A stretch of DNA of 64,000 nucleotides from Perkinsela sp. pyNocScin1 (GCA_964019655.1 CAXHTR010000008.1:1-64000); one strand, 5' to 3'; counted from the first letter of the stretch, positions 43,296-53,136 are shown. Notes: generated by a model not told the origin, from the letters alone. A program made the numbers and translations.

Positions 43296-45686
43296 ATGAA
43301 GAAGCGGCTCGCGCAGTGGATTAGTAATGCAGGAATAACCCGAAATGATCTGACTGGCGAAATATTCGTTGCGAATGCAGACAAGTATCGCAAGTACTGC
43401 GATGATCTCTTCACGGGCAAGCAGAAAAAACGTTCGCTTCCAGGAATAACGGGAGAACGTGTTGACATTGCTTTTCGGACATCGCAGAGTGCTGGAGACT
43501 TTTATTCTCGCAGCATCGCTCACTTAGCCGAAAACAAACCAATAATCGACGCACAAAAGATCGCTTTCACCCGCCATGGTGTCACACACAGCGCGCTGAT
43601 AACCACAGAGGGTATCAGTGGCAAGCTATTCACGCCGCGAGGCATCACTTCAGAACCAGTGAGGCTTGCTGGCAAGGCTGTACATGAAATCGCATCACCA
43701 GAAACACGAGTACACGAACTGACCTCTTGTGAGAACCAAGTGTTCGCAACAGCTAATTCAGCGCTTGAAGCAGAAAAGCTCGAAGATCAGCTCGAATTTC
43801 GTTACAAAGTATCATCGGGCATCGAGATGGTTGACGAACAAAAGAAGATTCTCGACTTGGCGGTGATGGGATACAACATCTTCATCAGTGGGGCTGCTGG
43901 CACTGGTAAGAGTATCTTAGTTCGCGAGATCGATCGCGTGCTCACCGGTGCGGGGCTAAAAGTGTGCCTCACCGCCACGCGAGCGCTCGCTGCTGAAAAT
44001 ATTGATGGCGTAACATTGTACAGCATCTTTGGAATTTTTCTCAATCGCCCGCCAAAGAAGACCTTTTCTGTGCTTATCATCGACGAAGTCTCTCTCATGA
44101 CCCCTCGTGGGCTTCTCATCCTTCATCACGTGTGCTGCCGAATGAAAAAATGCTACACAAAGCACTTTGGTGGCGTCCAGGTGATCGTCGCAGGTGATTT
44201 TCTTCAAGTGTCTCGAAAGTCCATTGGTGAAATGCTCTATGACACGCAGATTTTCCAGAACGCGTTTTTGCATTTAAAGCTCATCCGGCCGCACAGGGTT
44301 CTTGTACGCAAGCCACATCAGCTCAAGTTTGTACAGATTTTACAGGAAGTCCGCGAGGGAAAGCTCCCGATCGACCTCATGAAGGAATGTATGCATATCT
44401 TGCGTCCAGGTGAAGCACTTCCGATTATACAAGGCAGTGTTCGCCTTTTCTTTGACAAAGATAAGGAGCGTATGTTTAACCAGGAAAAGCTTGAACTGGT
44501 TCCAGCCCCGCTTGAAACCCTCGAGCACTTTATTTCTGAGCCAAACCTCGCCCAGCCGTGGACATTTTCTCATATTGTTCATCTCAGCCACGTCAAAAGT
44601 ACAGATATACGCACTATCACAAGCTACATCGACGAAATTGCCGACCGGATGAACGAGGCTGCAAAGGAGCAGTTCCCACATTACATTCCCGCACTACATG
44701 GGCCCTTAGTCGTGGGCTATCACGTTGATGATGAGTACCTGAGAAGTTTTGTCTACGAATTTTGCATGAAACTCAATCACTCTCGCGCTGAAGATTGTTT
44801 TTGCGCTTTTCGAGCCCGCGTCATCCCGTCCTGTGGACTCACGATGCCGAAGTGTGGTGAGTTTCTCTCCTCGCAACTGTCTCAGCGGCGTCTGAACATT
44901 CTTGCTAAGGTTGACCCGTCAAACATACCAAAGTGGCTGTGTGATCAGGTTATGTCAAGAGCAGAAGATGTTCTTCTGCAGTCATCACAGATAAAGATCG
45001 GCGCGCAGGTTATGGTTACTGCAAATATAACCTCTGCCGTTTCGAATGGAAGTATCGGAGTTGTGACGGATATGACCTCAGAAATCCCAGAAGATCCACT
45101 CACACTTCGGTCATTTCGATGGTTCATCAAAGAATTCAGGAAAAAAAACCCAAGCATGGTGCCCAGATTTCCTAAGGTGCGCTTTGGTAACGGGCTGACA
45201 GAAATTATTTATCCGAGAACTCGTGTTGTAGGAAACACAGAATGGACCAAATTTGTGCAAATCAACGTGCTGCAAATCCCCGTAAGCCTTTGTTATTGCC
45301 TTTCGTTCAACCGCATTCAGGGTCTCACCATCAAAGCCCCTGTAATAGTCGACTTTAACGAAATTACAAAGCCTATGGAGCATGCTGTGTACGTTGCACT
45401 CACGCGCGTGCGCGACCCAGCGCAATTACACCTTGCGAATATCAATGCTGAGAAAATCCGCGTTAGTGAGAAAGCTCTGGCATTCGAGCAGAGTCTTATG
45501 CGATATGAGTCGTTTCGTGCTATTCAGGCAGATTCCGAAGGGTTCGAGAGTGCGAAGAGTGACTTCATCATTCCGAGGGAGCGAAAAGAGACGGTTAGTC
45601 GTGAGCGGCAGAACCAATTGACCACTCAGAAAGCACAGTCGTACGCTGAGCTCTTCGAGTCGGGAGACTTGAGCTTTTCAGTCTAA
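43296..45686 (+). CDS. PIF1-family DNA helicase
   Basis: A 5'-3' helicase of the PIF1/RRM3 family. The frame is open back to 43,161 inside the previous gene; I choose the ATG at 43,296 because it clears that gene and gives a 796-residue protein starting MKKRLAQWISNAGITRN. Motifs: Walker A SGAAGTGKSILVREI, Walker B FSVLIIDEVSLMTPRG, motif III GVQVIVAGDFLQV, the PIF1 segment IKIGAQVMVTANI with NGSIGVV, motif V SFNRIQGLTIKAPV and VI VYVALTRVRDPAQLHL. About 180 residues of unrelated sequence precede the helicase core. PIF1 enzymes resolve replication and G-quadruplex problems; kinetoplastids carry several nuclear and mitochondrial paralogues. Which compartment this one serves is not visible. Confidence 0.92.
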   Translation: MKKRLAQWISNAGITRNDLTGEIFVANADKYRKYCDDLFTGKQKKRSLPGITGERVDIAFRTSQSAGDFYSRSIAHLAENKPIIDAQKIAFTRHGVTHSALITTEGISGKLFTPRGITSEPVRLAGKAVHEIASPETRVHELTSCENQVFATANSALEAEKLEDQLEFRYKVSSGIEMVDEQKKILDLAVMGYNIFISGAAGTGKSILVREIDRVLTGAGLKVCLTATRALAAENIDGVTLYSIFGIFLNRPPKKTFSVLIIDEVSLMTPRGLLILHHVCCRMKKCYTKHFGGVQVIVAGDFLQVSRKSIGEMLYDTQIFQNAFLHLKLIRPHRVLVRKPHQLKFVQILQEVREGKLPIDLMKECMHILRPGEALPIIQGSVRLFFDKDKERMFNQEKLELVPAPLETLEHFISEPNLAQPWTFSHIVHLSHVKSTDIRTITSYIDEIADRMNEAAKEQFPHYIPALHGPLVVGYHVDDEYLRSFVYEFCMKLNHSRAEDCFCAFRARVIPSCGLTMPKCGEFLSSQLSQRRLNILAKVDPSNIPKWLCDQVMSRAEDVLLQSSQIKIGAQVMVTANITSAVSNGSIGVVTDMTSEIPEDPLTLRSFRWFIKEFRKKNPSMVPRFPKVRFGNGLTEIIYPRTRVVGNTEWTKFVQINVLQIPVSLCYCLSFNRIQGLTIKAPVIVDFNEITKPMEHAVYVALTRVRDPAQLHLANINAEKIRVSEKALAFEQSLMRYESFRAIQADSEGFESAKSDFIIPRERKETVSRERQNQLTTQKAQSYAELFESGDLSFSV

Positions 45687-45786
45687 AGAGACCCCTAAAC
45701 ACTTAAAAGTCGATAACAGGCTGGATAATTATAATTCTCATGGCTGTTCTTTGTAAACTGTGCTTTATGTACGGATATGGTAGATT

Positions 45787-46725
45787 ATGTGGACACGCGT
45801 ATTTCTTTGCTCCGCACTTCTAAGCATTGCTTATCTGTATAGTAGAAAGCCAAAGCCATATAATTTCAGGGGCACGAATGTATTGATCACAGGAGGTACA
45901 TCTGGAATCGGGCTTGAAATTGTCAAACAGCTCATCGATGCTAACGAAGTGGCAGCAATTATTGTTTGGGCAAGGTCGGTGCAAAGTGTTGCTGAAGCTA
46001 AAACTGATTTGGAGGAATATAATCGTAGAGCAAAGAGTCAATGTTCTCTTCACATAATGCCCATTGACGTGAGCTCGGCTCAAGCAGTTGCGGAAGCAGC
46101 TGTTCATTTGTTGGAGCAGTTCAGCCATATCGACATCGTTATCAACAATGCTGGTATTCTCTCAGCAGAACCCATTTTGTCTGGAAAATTGACGACTAGC
46201 CTATTCAGGAAAACCATGGAAGTGAATGCAATCGCCCACTGCAGCGTGGTAAATGCATTTTTACCACATATGCTAGCTAGAAGCAGTGGTTACTTTATCT
46301 CCATTCTCAGCACAATGTCCTTCTGCTACGCGTCTAATCTGGCGGACTACTGTGCTTCTAAGTGGGCAGCGCTAGCCTATCTGCACTGCCTACGCTTCGA
46401 ACTGAAAGCTGCCGGGTACAATGATATCAGAGCCATGGGCGTATGCCCATTTTTGACCGATACTGCGTTGTTTGATGGAGCCTTCGAAGGAACTGGTGAC
46501 ACATTTCTACGAAGACTCATCTTTCCAACGCTGCACGCGCCTGATGTGGCTGCTGCTGTCATCGACGGGCTGCGACGGAAAAAAGATATGGTTGTCCTGC
46601 CCCCGTCCATGGCGCATTTGTGTGCCATCAATGCGATGCTGCCCATAAACGTTCAAGATTTCATAATTCAGTTTTTCGGTGGAGCCATAGGAATGAAAAA
46701 CTTCCGTGGAAAGAACCATCGATAA
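45787..46725 (+). CDS. Membrane-anchored short-chain dehydrogenase/reductase (SDR)
   Basis: A 312-residue classical SDR. An N-terminal hydrophobic anchor (RVFLCSALLSIAYLY, about 4-18) precedes the NAD(P)-binding TGGTSGIG (about 36-43). NNAG lies near residue 119, followed by the catalytic Ser in SILSTMS and the catalytic YCASK (Tyr-x3-Lys). The membrane anchor and the SDR16C/17-beta-HSD11-like layout suggest an ER or lipid-droplet enzyme acting on a lipid, retinoid or sterol-type substrate; 3-ketosphinganine reductase is another possibility. The substrate cannot be determined from sequence. The ATG follows GGTAG-ATT. Confidence 0.85.
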   Translation: MWTRVFLCSALLSIAYLYSRKPKPYNFRGTNVLITGGTSGIGLEIVKQLIDANEVAAIIVWARSVQSVAEAKTDLEEYNRRAKSQCSLHIMPIDVSSAQAVAEAAVHLLEQFSHIDIVINNAGILSAEPILSGKLTTSLFRKTMEVNAIAHCSVVNAFLPHMLARSSGYFISILSTMSFCYASNLADYCASKWAALAYLHCLRFELKAAGYNDIRAMGVCPFLTDTALFDGAFEGTGDTFLRRLIFPTLHAPDVAAAVIDGLRRKKDMVVLPPSMAHLCAINAMLPINVQDFIIQFFGGAIGMKNFRGKNHR

Positions 46726-46876
46726 GAGACGTCCATAGGAATAGGCGAGTTCGAAGCACATATGACCGAGTGCTTTTTTCTTGAGCGACTACTTGCGAGG
46801 CTTTAAATCAGTGCATTATAGCAATTAACCTATATACCTGTCCCATTGATTATCCATTCGACTACTTAATTATGCT

Positions 46877-48292
46877 ATGAGCACACCTGCTCTCGAAGAC
46901 ATTTTTCATGCCTTGGCTGATTCAAGAGCCTGCGAGCGAGAATCAATACTCAATAGATACCACGTATGGCGAAAGCATGTGCGTGATCTTTACCATACTG
47001 TTTTTGTTCATCTCGTTGACCATCCGGCAATGACGGTACAAGTGCTACCCTACGTTCGCCACAATGCCAAACACAATACAATCGAACACTTTATGGTTAC
47101 AGGCTCATGCCGCACAAGCGTTTCTGGTCGACCGAAGCAGTCGTACATATCAATACTAAAGGCTGTAGCCCCCACACTCGAGTTTGGCTCAACCCTGCCC
47201 ATTGACGCAGAAACCGGTGAAATTGGTGGCTACGGCCATGCGCCGCTAAACTGCCGCATGCATACAGAGATGCGCATCTTTCACGATGGTGGCGTACGGC
47301 GCGTCAAGTACATTCCTTGGAACCCGAATATTCTCGTCTCAATGAGTACGGATGGGAATGGCTACGTATTTGACAAGACAGAGATTGCGATCTCAAAGAA
47401 GCCAAACAACCCCAGTCGGCCGAAGCTCCCACTGATTTCAGAGCGGTCTGAAGTCACAAATGAGGACTCTTGTAGCGTTACCTTCGAATCGAAGCGTTTG
47501 AAGTACGAGAGCATTGCCGAAGAGCAGCGCCGGTTCGACGATGAAACAGGACCAGGGCAGCACAAGCTCGTCCTCAAGGGAAATGAGCCGTCGCTTGGCC
47601 CAGCGCCTCTGGATGCCAGCGTCAACAATTTGGGTACAGTTGCATCGTCCAGGGGCTCACAGGCACTTATATGGGATATTCTTGACTACCAATGTGCTGC
47701 TCCAGGTGGTGAGCGCAAGTTTGAGGTGGGGCCAAGAAGCATTGCACAAGCATGTGGCGAAATCAATGACATTAAGTTCTGTAAAATTCACAGCGGTGTG
47801 CTCTATGCCGCGTGTGAAGTTCGAAACGGCATATGCATTTTTGATGTGCGTGCACAGCCTTCAGCGGTTTTGTACAGCTCATGCAAGGAGTACGCCGTTT
47901 CTATCGATCCCAATCCTTTGCGAAGCCACTTGCTCGCTGTCGGTATGAGCAATGGGCGTGTCGATATCCGAGACAATAGGAAGCTGTCTCAAACGTTAGC
48001 GGGCAGAACGCTGCACATCGATGCAACTGAGGTCACTTGCGTACTCTGGTCGGCAAGCAACGCGCAGCTTATTGCTTCAGCAGGAGAAGATGGGAACGTG
48101 ATTTTAAGTAACTTAGAAGATGAGACGCTTATTTTTAAGCACGCGGGACACTCAAGCACAGTTGATGACATTTCATGGAGCTGGGCAGATGCACATAAGG
48201 GCATGATGGCATCAATTAGCTCTGCTGATAACGTGTGCATGCTGTGGAAGCCGCGGAACTATGTTTGGAAAGCTGCCCGAGCTGAGAGCTAA
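46877..48292 (+). CDS. RBBP4/MSI1-like WD40 histone-binding protein
   Basis: A 471-residue WD40 beta-propeller of the RBBP4/RBBP7/MSI1 family. The N-terminal helix and first strand (YHVWRKHVRDLYHTVFVHLV, then DHPAMTVQVLP) match the family's YKIWKKNTPFLYDLV with EWPSLTVQWLP. ETGEIGGYGHAP and VRRVKYIPWNPNILVSMS also match human EKGEFGGFGS and NRARYMPQNPCIIAT. Typical later repeats include VTCVLWSASNAQLIASAGEDG and STVDDISWSWADAHKGMMAS. An extra insertion of about 45 charged residues follows the first repeats. Such proteins bind histones H3-H4 in CAF-1, HAT1 and deacetylase complexes, so a nuclear chromatin role is likely. Confidence 0.85.
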   Translation: MSTPALEDIFHALADSRACERESILNRYHVWRKHVRDLYHTVFVHLVDHPAMTVQVLPYVRHNAKHNTIEHFMVTGSCRTSVSGRPKQSYISILKAVAPTLEFGSTLPIDAETGEIGGYGHAPLNCRMHTEMRIFHDGGVRRVKYIPWNPNILVSMSTDGNGYVFDKTEIAISKKPNNPSRPKLPLISERSEVTNEDSCSVTFESKRLKYESIAEEQRRFDDETGPGQHKLVLKGNEPSLGPAPLDASVNNLGTVASSRGSQALIWDILDYQCAAPGGERKFEVGPRSIAQACGEINDIKFCKIHSGVLYAACEVRNGICIFDVRAQPSAVLYSSCKEYAVSIDPNPLRSHLLAVGMSNGRVDIRDNRKLSQTLAGRTLHIDATEVTCVLWSASNAQLIASAGEDGNVILSNLEDETLIFKHAGHSSTVDDISWSWADAHKGMMASISSADNVCMLWKPRNYVWKAARAES

Positions 48293-48561
48293 GCCTTCAT
48301 ACATAGTCTTCATCCTAGCGTTAATCGCGATATATTTCAGAGCGACGCATGGTTCAGTTTTGGGGAGCTTTTTAATTTAGTCGGAGCTCTCCTGTAATAT
48401 ATTAGAAAGTGCTCCTAATGCCCCATGCACATGGCCTTGAGCTCTGTAAATAGGACATGCTGTCTCGTGAAAAAGTGAGTGTGCCACGCTTTGATTGCGA
48501 AAGGACCTCATGATTGCTTGTGCGGTAACTTCCTATTGTCTTTGGTTTCTTTCTATTTTCA

Positions 48562-50130
48562 ATGGTGCCTTCATACTACGTGACAACACCCATCTACTAT
48601 GTGAACTCTGTCCCGCACATCGGCCATGTGTATTCTACGCTTATCGCCGACTGCCTTTCGAGGTACTATCGTATGAAAGCGGACCGTGTCTTCTTCCTCA
48701 CAGGAACTGACGAACATGGCCAAAAGGTTGCAAAAGCAGCAGCTGAGGGCGGCATGACTCCAAAGGACTATGTGGACATGATATCAGCGAAGTATCGTAC
48801 ATGCTTCACGAATTTCAAATTTTCGCACAACCACTTCATTCGAACCACGGACGACGGCCACAAGAAGATGGTCTCCGATTTCTGGAAGCTACTGCGCGCA
48901 AAGGGAGACATCTACAAGGGGGTTTACGAGGGATGGTACTGCGTCTCAGATGAAACTTTCCTCGCACCGACGCAAATCAAAGAAATTACAAACAGCGGAG
49001 GTAATGTTGTAAAGGTCTCCGCGGAAACGAACCATCCGGTTATCCCGATGAAGGAGGAGAACTATATGTTTCGCCTCTCGGCATATCAGTCAAAGATCCT
49101 TGATTGGCTGCGCAGCGGCCCAGTCATTGTGCCCGAGTTCCGTCGCCTCGAAATGATCGACCTCTGCGCAAAAGGGCTCAACGATATATCCGTGTCACGC
49201 TTAAAATCTTCGTGCGACTGGGCCATTCCATGCCCAGATGACGAAGAGCACGTCATATACGTATGGCTCGACGCCCTGAGCAATTATCTGAGTGCGATAC
49301 GGTCTAAAGCTGCAGCGGATGAAGGTTCGATCGGGCAATCGTCCTTTGGCGGCTGGCCAGGCGTCCATGTTCTTGGTAAAGATATCCTGAAGTTCCATGC
49401 CATCTACTGGCCGGCATTCTTATTGGCAGCGGGCCTGGAGCCGCCCAAAAAGCTCATCGTTCACGGCTGGTGGACGAAGGACGGCACGAAAATAAGCAAA
49501 TCGCTCAACAACACTTTCAGCCCCTTCGAAAAGGCTGAGCAGTTCGGTATCGACCCACTTCGTTTCTTTCTCCTTCGTGAGACCGGAATCTCCAGCGACG
49601 GTGACTACTCAGACGCCGCGATGGTTGCGAGGCTCAACGGTGAACTCGCAGATACACTTGGAAACCTCGTTTTACGTTGCACAAGCCGTAAAATCATAAA
49701 AGACGGCAAGGTTCCAGCACCTGGCGAGTACACAGAGCAAGATACCGCTGTTCAGGGTGCCCTGGGGCGCCTCGTCACACAGGTCGACGAGTTGATGGAA
49801 CAGGGTCTCATTCAGGAGGCTCTCATCGCTATTTTTGATATCCTTCGCTCTATCAACTCGTATATAACCCAGAATGAGCCATGGAAAACGATGAAAACTG
49901 CGCCTGTTCGGGCCGCAACGGTGCTGTACGTTGCCCAGGAGGCCCTTCGCATCCTTGCAATGCTTCTGAGTTGCTGCATGCCCGATGTCTGTGCTGATAT
50001 TCTCGACCAACTCGGCTTAGATAGCAGCCAGCAGATCGGATCAGAGCTCCTCCGCTTCGGTGTTCTAACACCTGGTGCGAGCTTGGGCGAGGTGAAGCCA
50101 CCATCGTTTAAGAAGGTAATTCTCTCTTAG
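48562..50130 (+). CDS. MARS: Methionyl-tRNA synthetase, bacterial/mitochondrial type
   Basis: A 522-residue class I synthetase for tRNA-Met. YYVTTPIYYVNSVPHIGHVYST holds the HIGH signature, TGTDEHGQKVAKAA follows, and DGTKISKSLNNTFSP holds the KMSKS loop. The sequence starts directly at the catalytic core and lacks the four-cysteine zinc knuckle of the cytosolic form (the connective peptide reads WYCVSDETFLAPTQI). It therefore belongs to the short bacterial/mitochondrial type, which is also the type of the known trypanosomatid MetRS. An in-frame stop (TAA) upstream rules out a longer N terminus. There is no GST-like or EMAP-like extension; the C-terminal helices form the anticodon-binding domain. 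Confidence 0.95.
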   Translation: MVPSYYVTTPIYYVNSVPHIGHVYSTLIADCLSRYYRMKADRVFFLTGTDEHGQKVAKAAAEGGMTPKDYVDMISAKYRTCFTNFKFSHNHFIRTTDDGHKKMVSDFWKLLRAKGDIYKGVYEGWYCVSDETFLAPTQIKEITNSGGNVVKVSAETNHPVIPMKEENYMFRLSAYQSKILDWLRSGPVIVPEFRRLEMIDLCAKGLNDISVSRLKSSCDWAIPCPDDEEHVIYVWLDALSNYLSAIRSKAAADEGSIGQSSFGGWPGVHVLGKDILKFHAIYWPAFLLAAGLEPPKKLIVHGWWTKDGTKISKSLNNTFSPFEKAEQFGIDPLRFFLLRETGISSDGDYSDAAMVARLNGELADTLGNLVLRCTSRKIIKDGKVPAPGEYTEQDTAVQGALGRLVTQVDELMEQGLIQEALIAIFDILRSINSYITQNEPWKTMKTAPVRAATVLYVAQEALRILAMLLSCCMPDVCADILDQLGLDSSQQIGSELLRFGVLTPGASLGEVKPPSFKKVILS

Positions 50131-50200
50131 AATAGATAGCTTCAGCTATTTGGACGGACGGTAGATACGGCACCTTTTATTTCAAATTAATATTTACGTA

Positions 50201-50626
50201 ATGGCTGACGAAAAAAGTGCCCCGGCTGAAGTTCATGTCGAAGAGCCCACGCTCGAATCGGAGGATGCCTCATCTGCGCTTCGCACGGTTCTCCAGAAGG
50301 CGATCGAAGTCAACGGCCTCGTCCGCGGATTCTCCTCCGTTGCTCGCGCGCTGGACAAAGGAGTCGCGCAGCTGTGCGTGCTCGCTGAAGACTGTGAAGA
50401 GGATGACTATAAGAACCTCATTACCGCGCTCGCCCGCCAGCAAAAGGTCGACCTGATCCGCATCCCTGAGCGCCGCACGCTCGGCGAGTATGCCGGTCTT
50501 GCCAAGTATGACAGCGACAACAACATCAAGAAGGTGATCAACACCTCAAGCGTCGCGATCACTGACTTCGGTGAGGGGACGAAAGCCCTCGAGCGCGTTC
50601 TCCGGGAGCTCAAGAAGACTGAGTAA
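50201..50626 (+). CDS. RPS12: 40S ribosomal protein eS12
   Basis: A 141-residue small-subunit protein of the eS12 family. The core begins ALRTVLQKAIEVNGLVRG and continues QLCVLAEDCEEDDYKNLITAL, AEYAGL-type GEYAGLAKYD, and TDFGEGTKALERVLRELKK, all typical of eS12. The first ~25 residues are acidic (MADEKSAPAEVHVEEPTLES), as in many homologues. It lies on the solvent side of the beak. Codons here are visibly GC-biased at third positions (many CTC, GTC, ATC), as expected for a highly expressed gene. It lies 70 bases after MetRS. Confidence 0.96.
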   Translation: MADEKSAPAEVHVEEPTLESEDASSALRTVLQKAIEVNGLVRGFSSVARALDKGVAQLCVLAEDCEEDDYKNLITALARQQKVDLIRIPERRTLGEYAGLAKYDSDNNIKKVINTSSVAITDFGEGTKALERVLRELKKTE

Positions 50627-51161
50627 GTATAGTCTGCGTTAAACATATAGATGAGATATAGACATTCTTATTCATGATGATTCGAGTTGCGGATCTGCAA
50701 ATCATTCGGTATAACTTATTTGATACAATGACTCTTTGATGTCTGTCCCTTGGACCAAGAGCCTGAAGCATGTGTGAAATGGTGACGCTGTATCGAGGTT
50801 TGAAAAATAACTGGCTAGAATAGAGCAAGCTCATATCCTCACGAGAGCTTTTGCATGCTGTGCGAGTAACCTTTCTCACCATGCAAGCAAAGAAAATAGC
50901 ATTTGCAGTCCGTCTCTACCCTGTATCTTTTGCCCCACAACGTCGTTGGGACCTATAATAGAAATGCTAATTGTATGAGTAGAGCCATGTGCAAATAGAA
51001 TAGCAGCAATCTGGCGCTAGAATTCTCCATGTGATAAAAGCTGACAAATTTTTCACTGGATAGATACTAGAAAATTGCCATAGAATTGTGGGGCCATCGC
51101 TCAATTTTCACATTTCTCTTTGGACTTTGTACTCTTCGTCCTCTCTACGTATTTTCATAAA
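50627..51161 (+). other. Intergenic gap of 535 bases; possible C/D-type small RNA
   Basis: This gap is several times longer than its neighbours and has no ORF of note on the plus strand. A C-box match ATGATGA (50,674-50,680), a C'-like TGATGT (50,737-50,742) and a CTGA D box (50,763-50,766) occur in the right order and spacing for a ~95-nt C/D snoRNA, but the terminal stem is weak. A pyrimidine-rich stretch from about 51,110 leads to the SAM50 start. Otherwise I see nothing recognisable. Confidence 0.25.
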
Positions 51162-52706
51162 ATGAGCAATGTACGGAATCAAGAATCTGACGCAGATTCG
51201 ACGGCTCTGCACAGACCGGTACATATTGCTGAGAGCGACATCCACGAACTCTCAAAGTCTACCCGGCCGCTCAACGTATCTGTCTATTTGCATGGCCTCG
51301 ACATGCACCGCTCAAAGTTCTTTGTAGAACGAGCTGTGAATAGCATCGAAGAGGCAGACTCGTTCGCCAGTTTGCTCGACCGGCTGAAAGCTGCGAAGCA
51401 CGGGCTTCTTGGTTCTGGAATTTTTAGTGACGTGCAATACGCGGTTGAGCCGGCCCTCGGCGGTGGAAGCAACGCTATTGTCCGCCTTAACGTCCGCGAA
51501 GGGAAGGGCAGAAAAGAAATCGGCATCCAAACAGATATGAAAGGCAAACCTGAGCTCAAGGTATCCATGGCAAATTTCGTTGACAGCGCGTGCACGATTG
51601 CCATCGAGTGCATGCCGACGAAGCTCTCTGAGGGTCTTACTTCGGTAGCTTCGAGCGTTCGTTGGTGTAACCCGCCGTATGCCGAGCACGCTGATTTGGC
51701 GCTACTGCAGGGGACGTATGACCACACTTCGACGCATCAGCTCGACAAAGAGAATCGCCAGAGTGCCTCGATAAGCACGTTCTTTGGGCCGTCCTACGAT
51801 GCGCACACGTTTCAGCTATCGTACACTTCGTCAGTACTTGGATCGTCCACAGCAAATAATTTGTGTGACGAGCTCAAGCACTTTCATCAAACAAGGCGTG
51901 ATCGTGTCGGGCTCCAGTACGAACGCGTGTTCAGTAAGCTTTCATACCACACGTACCCGCTGCTGCGGCAGCTGTATTCGCTACCAATAGAGGGCTTTGA
52001 GACGCGTCTGCGCTGTGGACTTTTCCAAGTTGCGTGCGCCTCCTTGGAAAATGCAGCATCGCATGTGGCCCGCGAGCTGCGCGTGGAGGCTTTCTCAGCC
52101 TTTCACAGAAAATTGTCCCCCTTCTTGACGCTTGGGCTGTGGGCAAAGGTCGGCTACTTCTTTCCAATGACGGCGCATAGCAGTCAAAACCCACCGCTTT
52201 ACCCATACATTCTTGATCGATATTTCCTTGGAACGTCACACGTTCGCGGCTTTGGCTTCATTGGCCCATCAGTCTATAACAACAGAGTGTTTGCAGGTGT
52301 AAAGGAATACGCGAGCGAGCCCAAAGAGCCGCTTGTAGGTCCCATTCAGCAGCTCGGTAGCTCAATTTTCGCTGCAAGCAGCGCATCGCTCAGTTTTCCT
52401 GTGCCGCTCTTCCAGGGCCTGCTCGCAGGGCACATTTTTATGAACACCGGCTTCGCGCCTGCTTATAACCAAAGAAAATTCAGTGTACGCTCGCTTGTCG
52501 ACGGGCTTTGCACGTCTGCCGGCGGCGGTGTCCTCCTGAATCAGGTTCCCGGGCTCGGAGTCTTTTCCAGTGGCAGGCTAGAGTTCAACATCGCATTCCC
52601 GTTGCTGTGGGGAGAGTATGCAAGTATACAGAGAAGCAAATCTATGTTTAGTCGAAAAGAGGTATTCCAGAAAGCAAGGTTCGGCATCTACTGGAGCTAC
52701 GAGTGA
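51162..52706 (+). CDS. SAM50: SAM50/Tob55-like mitochondrial outer-membrane beta-barrel
   Basis: A 514-residue Omp85-family protein. The frame begins at a TTG (51,120), but the ATG at 51,162 (MSNVRNQESDAD) follows a long pyrimidine-rich stretch and is the likely start. Residues ~30-130 form one POTRA-type domain, NVSVYLHGLDMHRSKFFVER with LLGSGIFSDVQYAVEP. The rest is a beta-barrel of alternating hydrophobic strands. YFLGTSHVRGFGFIGPS matches the conserved (L/V)RG(F/Y) motif of Omp85 proteins, and KARFGIYWSYE at the C terminus ends the barrel. It inserts beta-barrel proteins into the mitochondrial outer membrane. It is the last gene of the plus cluster. Confidence 0.85.
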   Translation: MSNVRNQESDADSTALHRPVHIAESDIHELSKSTRPLNVSVYLHGLDMHRSKFFVERAVNSIEEADSFASLLDRLKAAKHGLLGSGIFSDVQYAVEPALGGGSNAIVRLNVREGKGRKEIGIQTDMKGKPELKVSMANFVDSACTIAIECMPTKLSEGLTSVASSVRWCNPPYAEHADLALLQGTYDHTSTHQLDKENRQSASISTFFGPSYDAHTFQLSYTSSVLGSSTANNLCDELKHFHQTRRDRVGLQYERVFSKLSYHTYPLLRQLYSLPIEGFETRLRCGLFQVACASLENAASHVARELRVEAFSAFHRKLSPFLTLGLWAKVGYFFPMTAHSSQNPPLYPYILDRYFLGTSHVRGFGFIGPSVYNNRVFAGVKEYASEPKEPLVGPIQQLGSSIFAASSASLSFPVPLFQGLLAGHIFMNTGFAPAYNQRKFSVRSLVDGLCTSAGGGVLLNQVPGLGVFSSGRLEFNIAFPLLWGEYASIQRSKSMFSRKEVFQKARFGIYWSYE

Positions 52707-53136
52707 GAGTGCAGGGGCTTTCCCTCTTCCTATTGTATTGGTAAGCATGCTTGTCCAAAATGTCTAGTTAATCTATCTGTATTATTTTTTTGTTACAATT
52801 TTCCGTGAAATTCTTTGAAAAAGCGTGGATTCAAGTGGAACTGCTGATCTCTCGTATCATGCCTGCCGCTTATCTGCTGATGATTTCGTTGGATCAACAT
52901 TTCCCGTCTAATACGCTACGAAGGAGAAAAATCTAACAGGAACCCGCAGGAATTGGCCCGAGGAAATGACAACCACTCTCTCGAGTATTGAGCTACATTA
53001 GTACGTTTTCAAGGATTAAAAATCAATTTTTCTATAACATGCTTTCAGGTGCTCACTAGTGCTCCAATCTCATACCTTGATACTCACGTTTTGCTATTTA
53101 TCGACGCATGTGGAATATTTTATTCTATCCGAATGC
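52707..53136. other. Convergent strand-switch region
   Basis: About 430 bases separate SAM50 (plus, ending 52,706) from the minus-strand gene ending at 53,137. There is no ORF of note. T-rich tracts lie near 52,785 (seven T) and A/T-rich DNA near 53,020. In kinetoplastids, convergent regions are termination zones of two polycistronic units and sometimes hold tRNA genes. I looked for one on both strands: an AGCTCAATA run near 52,989 on the minus strand resembles an A box, but no proper B box or cloverleaf follows. Confidence 0.6.

Noticed and set aside
46740-46775. B-box-like GTTCGAAGC after the SDR gene
   Set aside because: No A box, acceptor stem or cloverleaf can be formed around it, so it is not a tRNA gene.
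52920-53000. Possible minus-strand tRNA in the convergent region
   Set aside because: An A-box-like run is present, but the T-arm and acceptor stem do not form.
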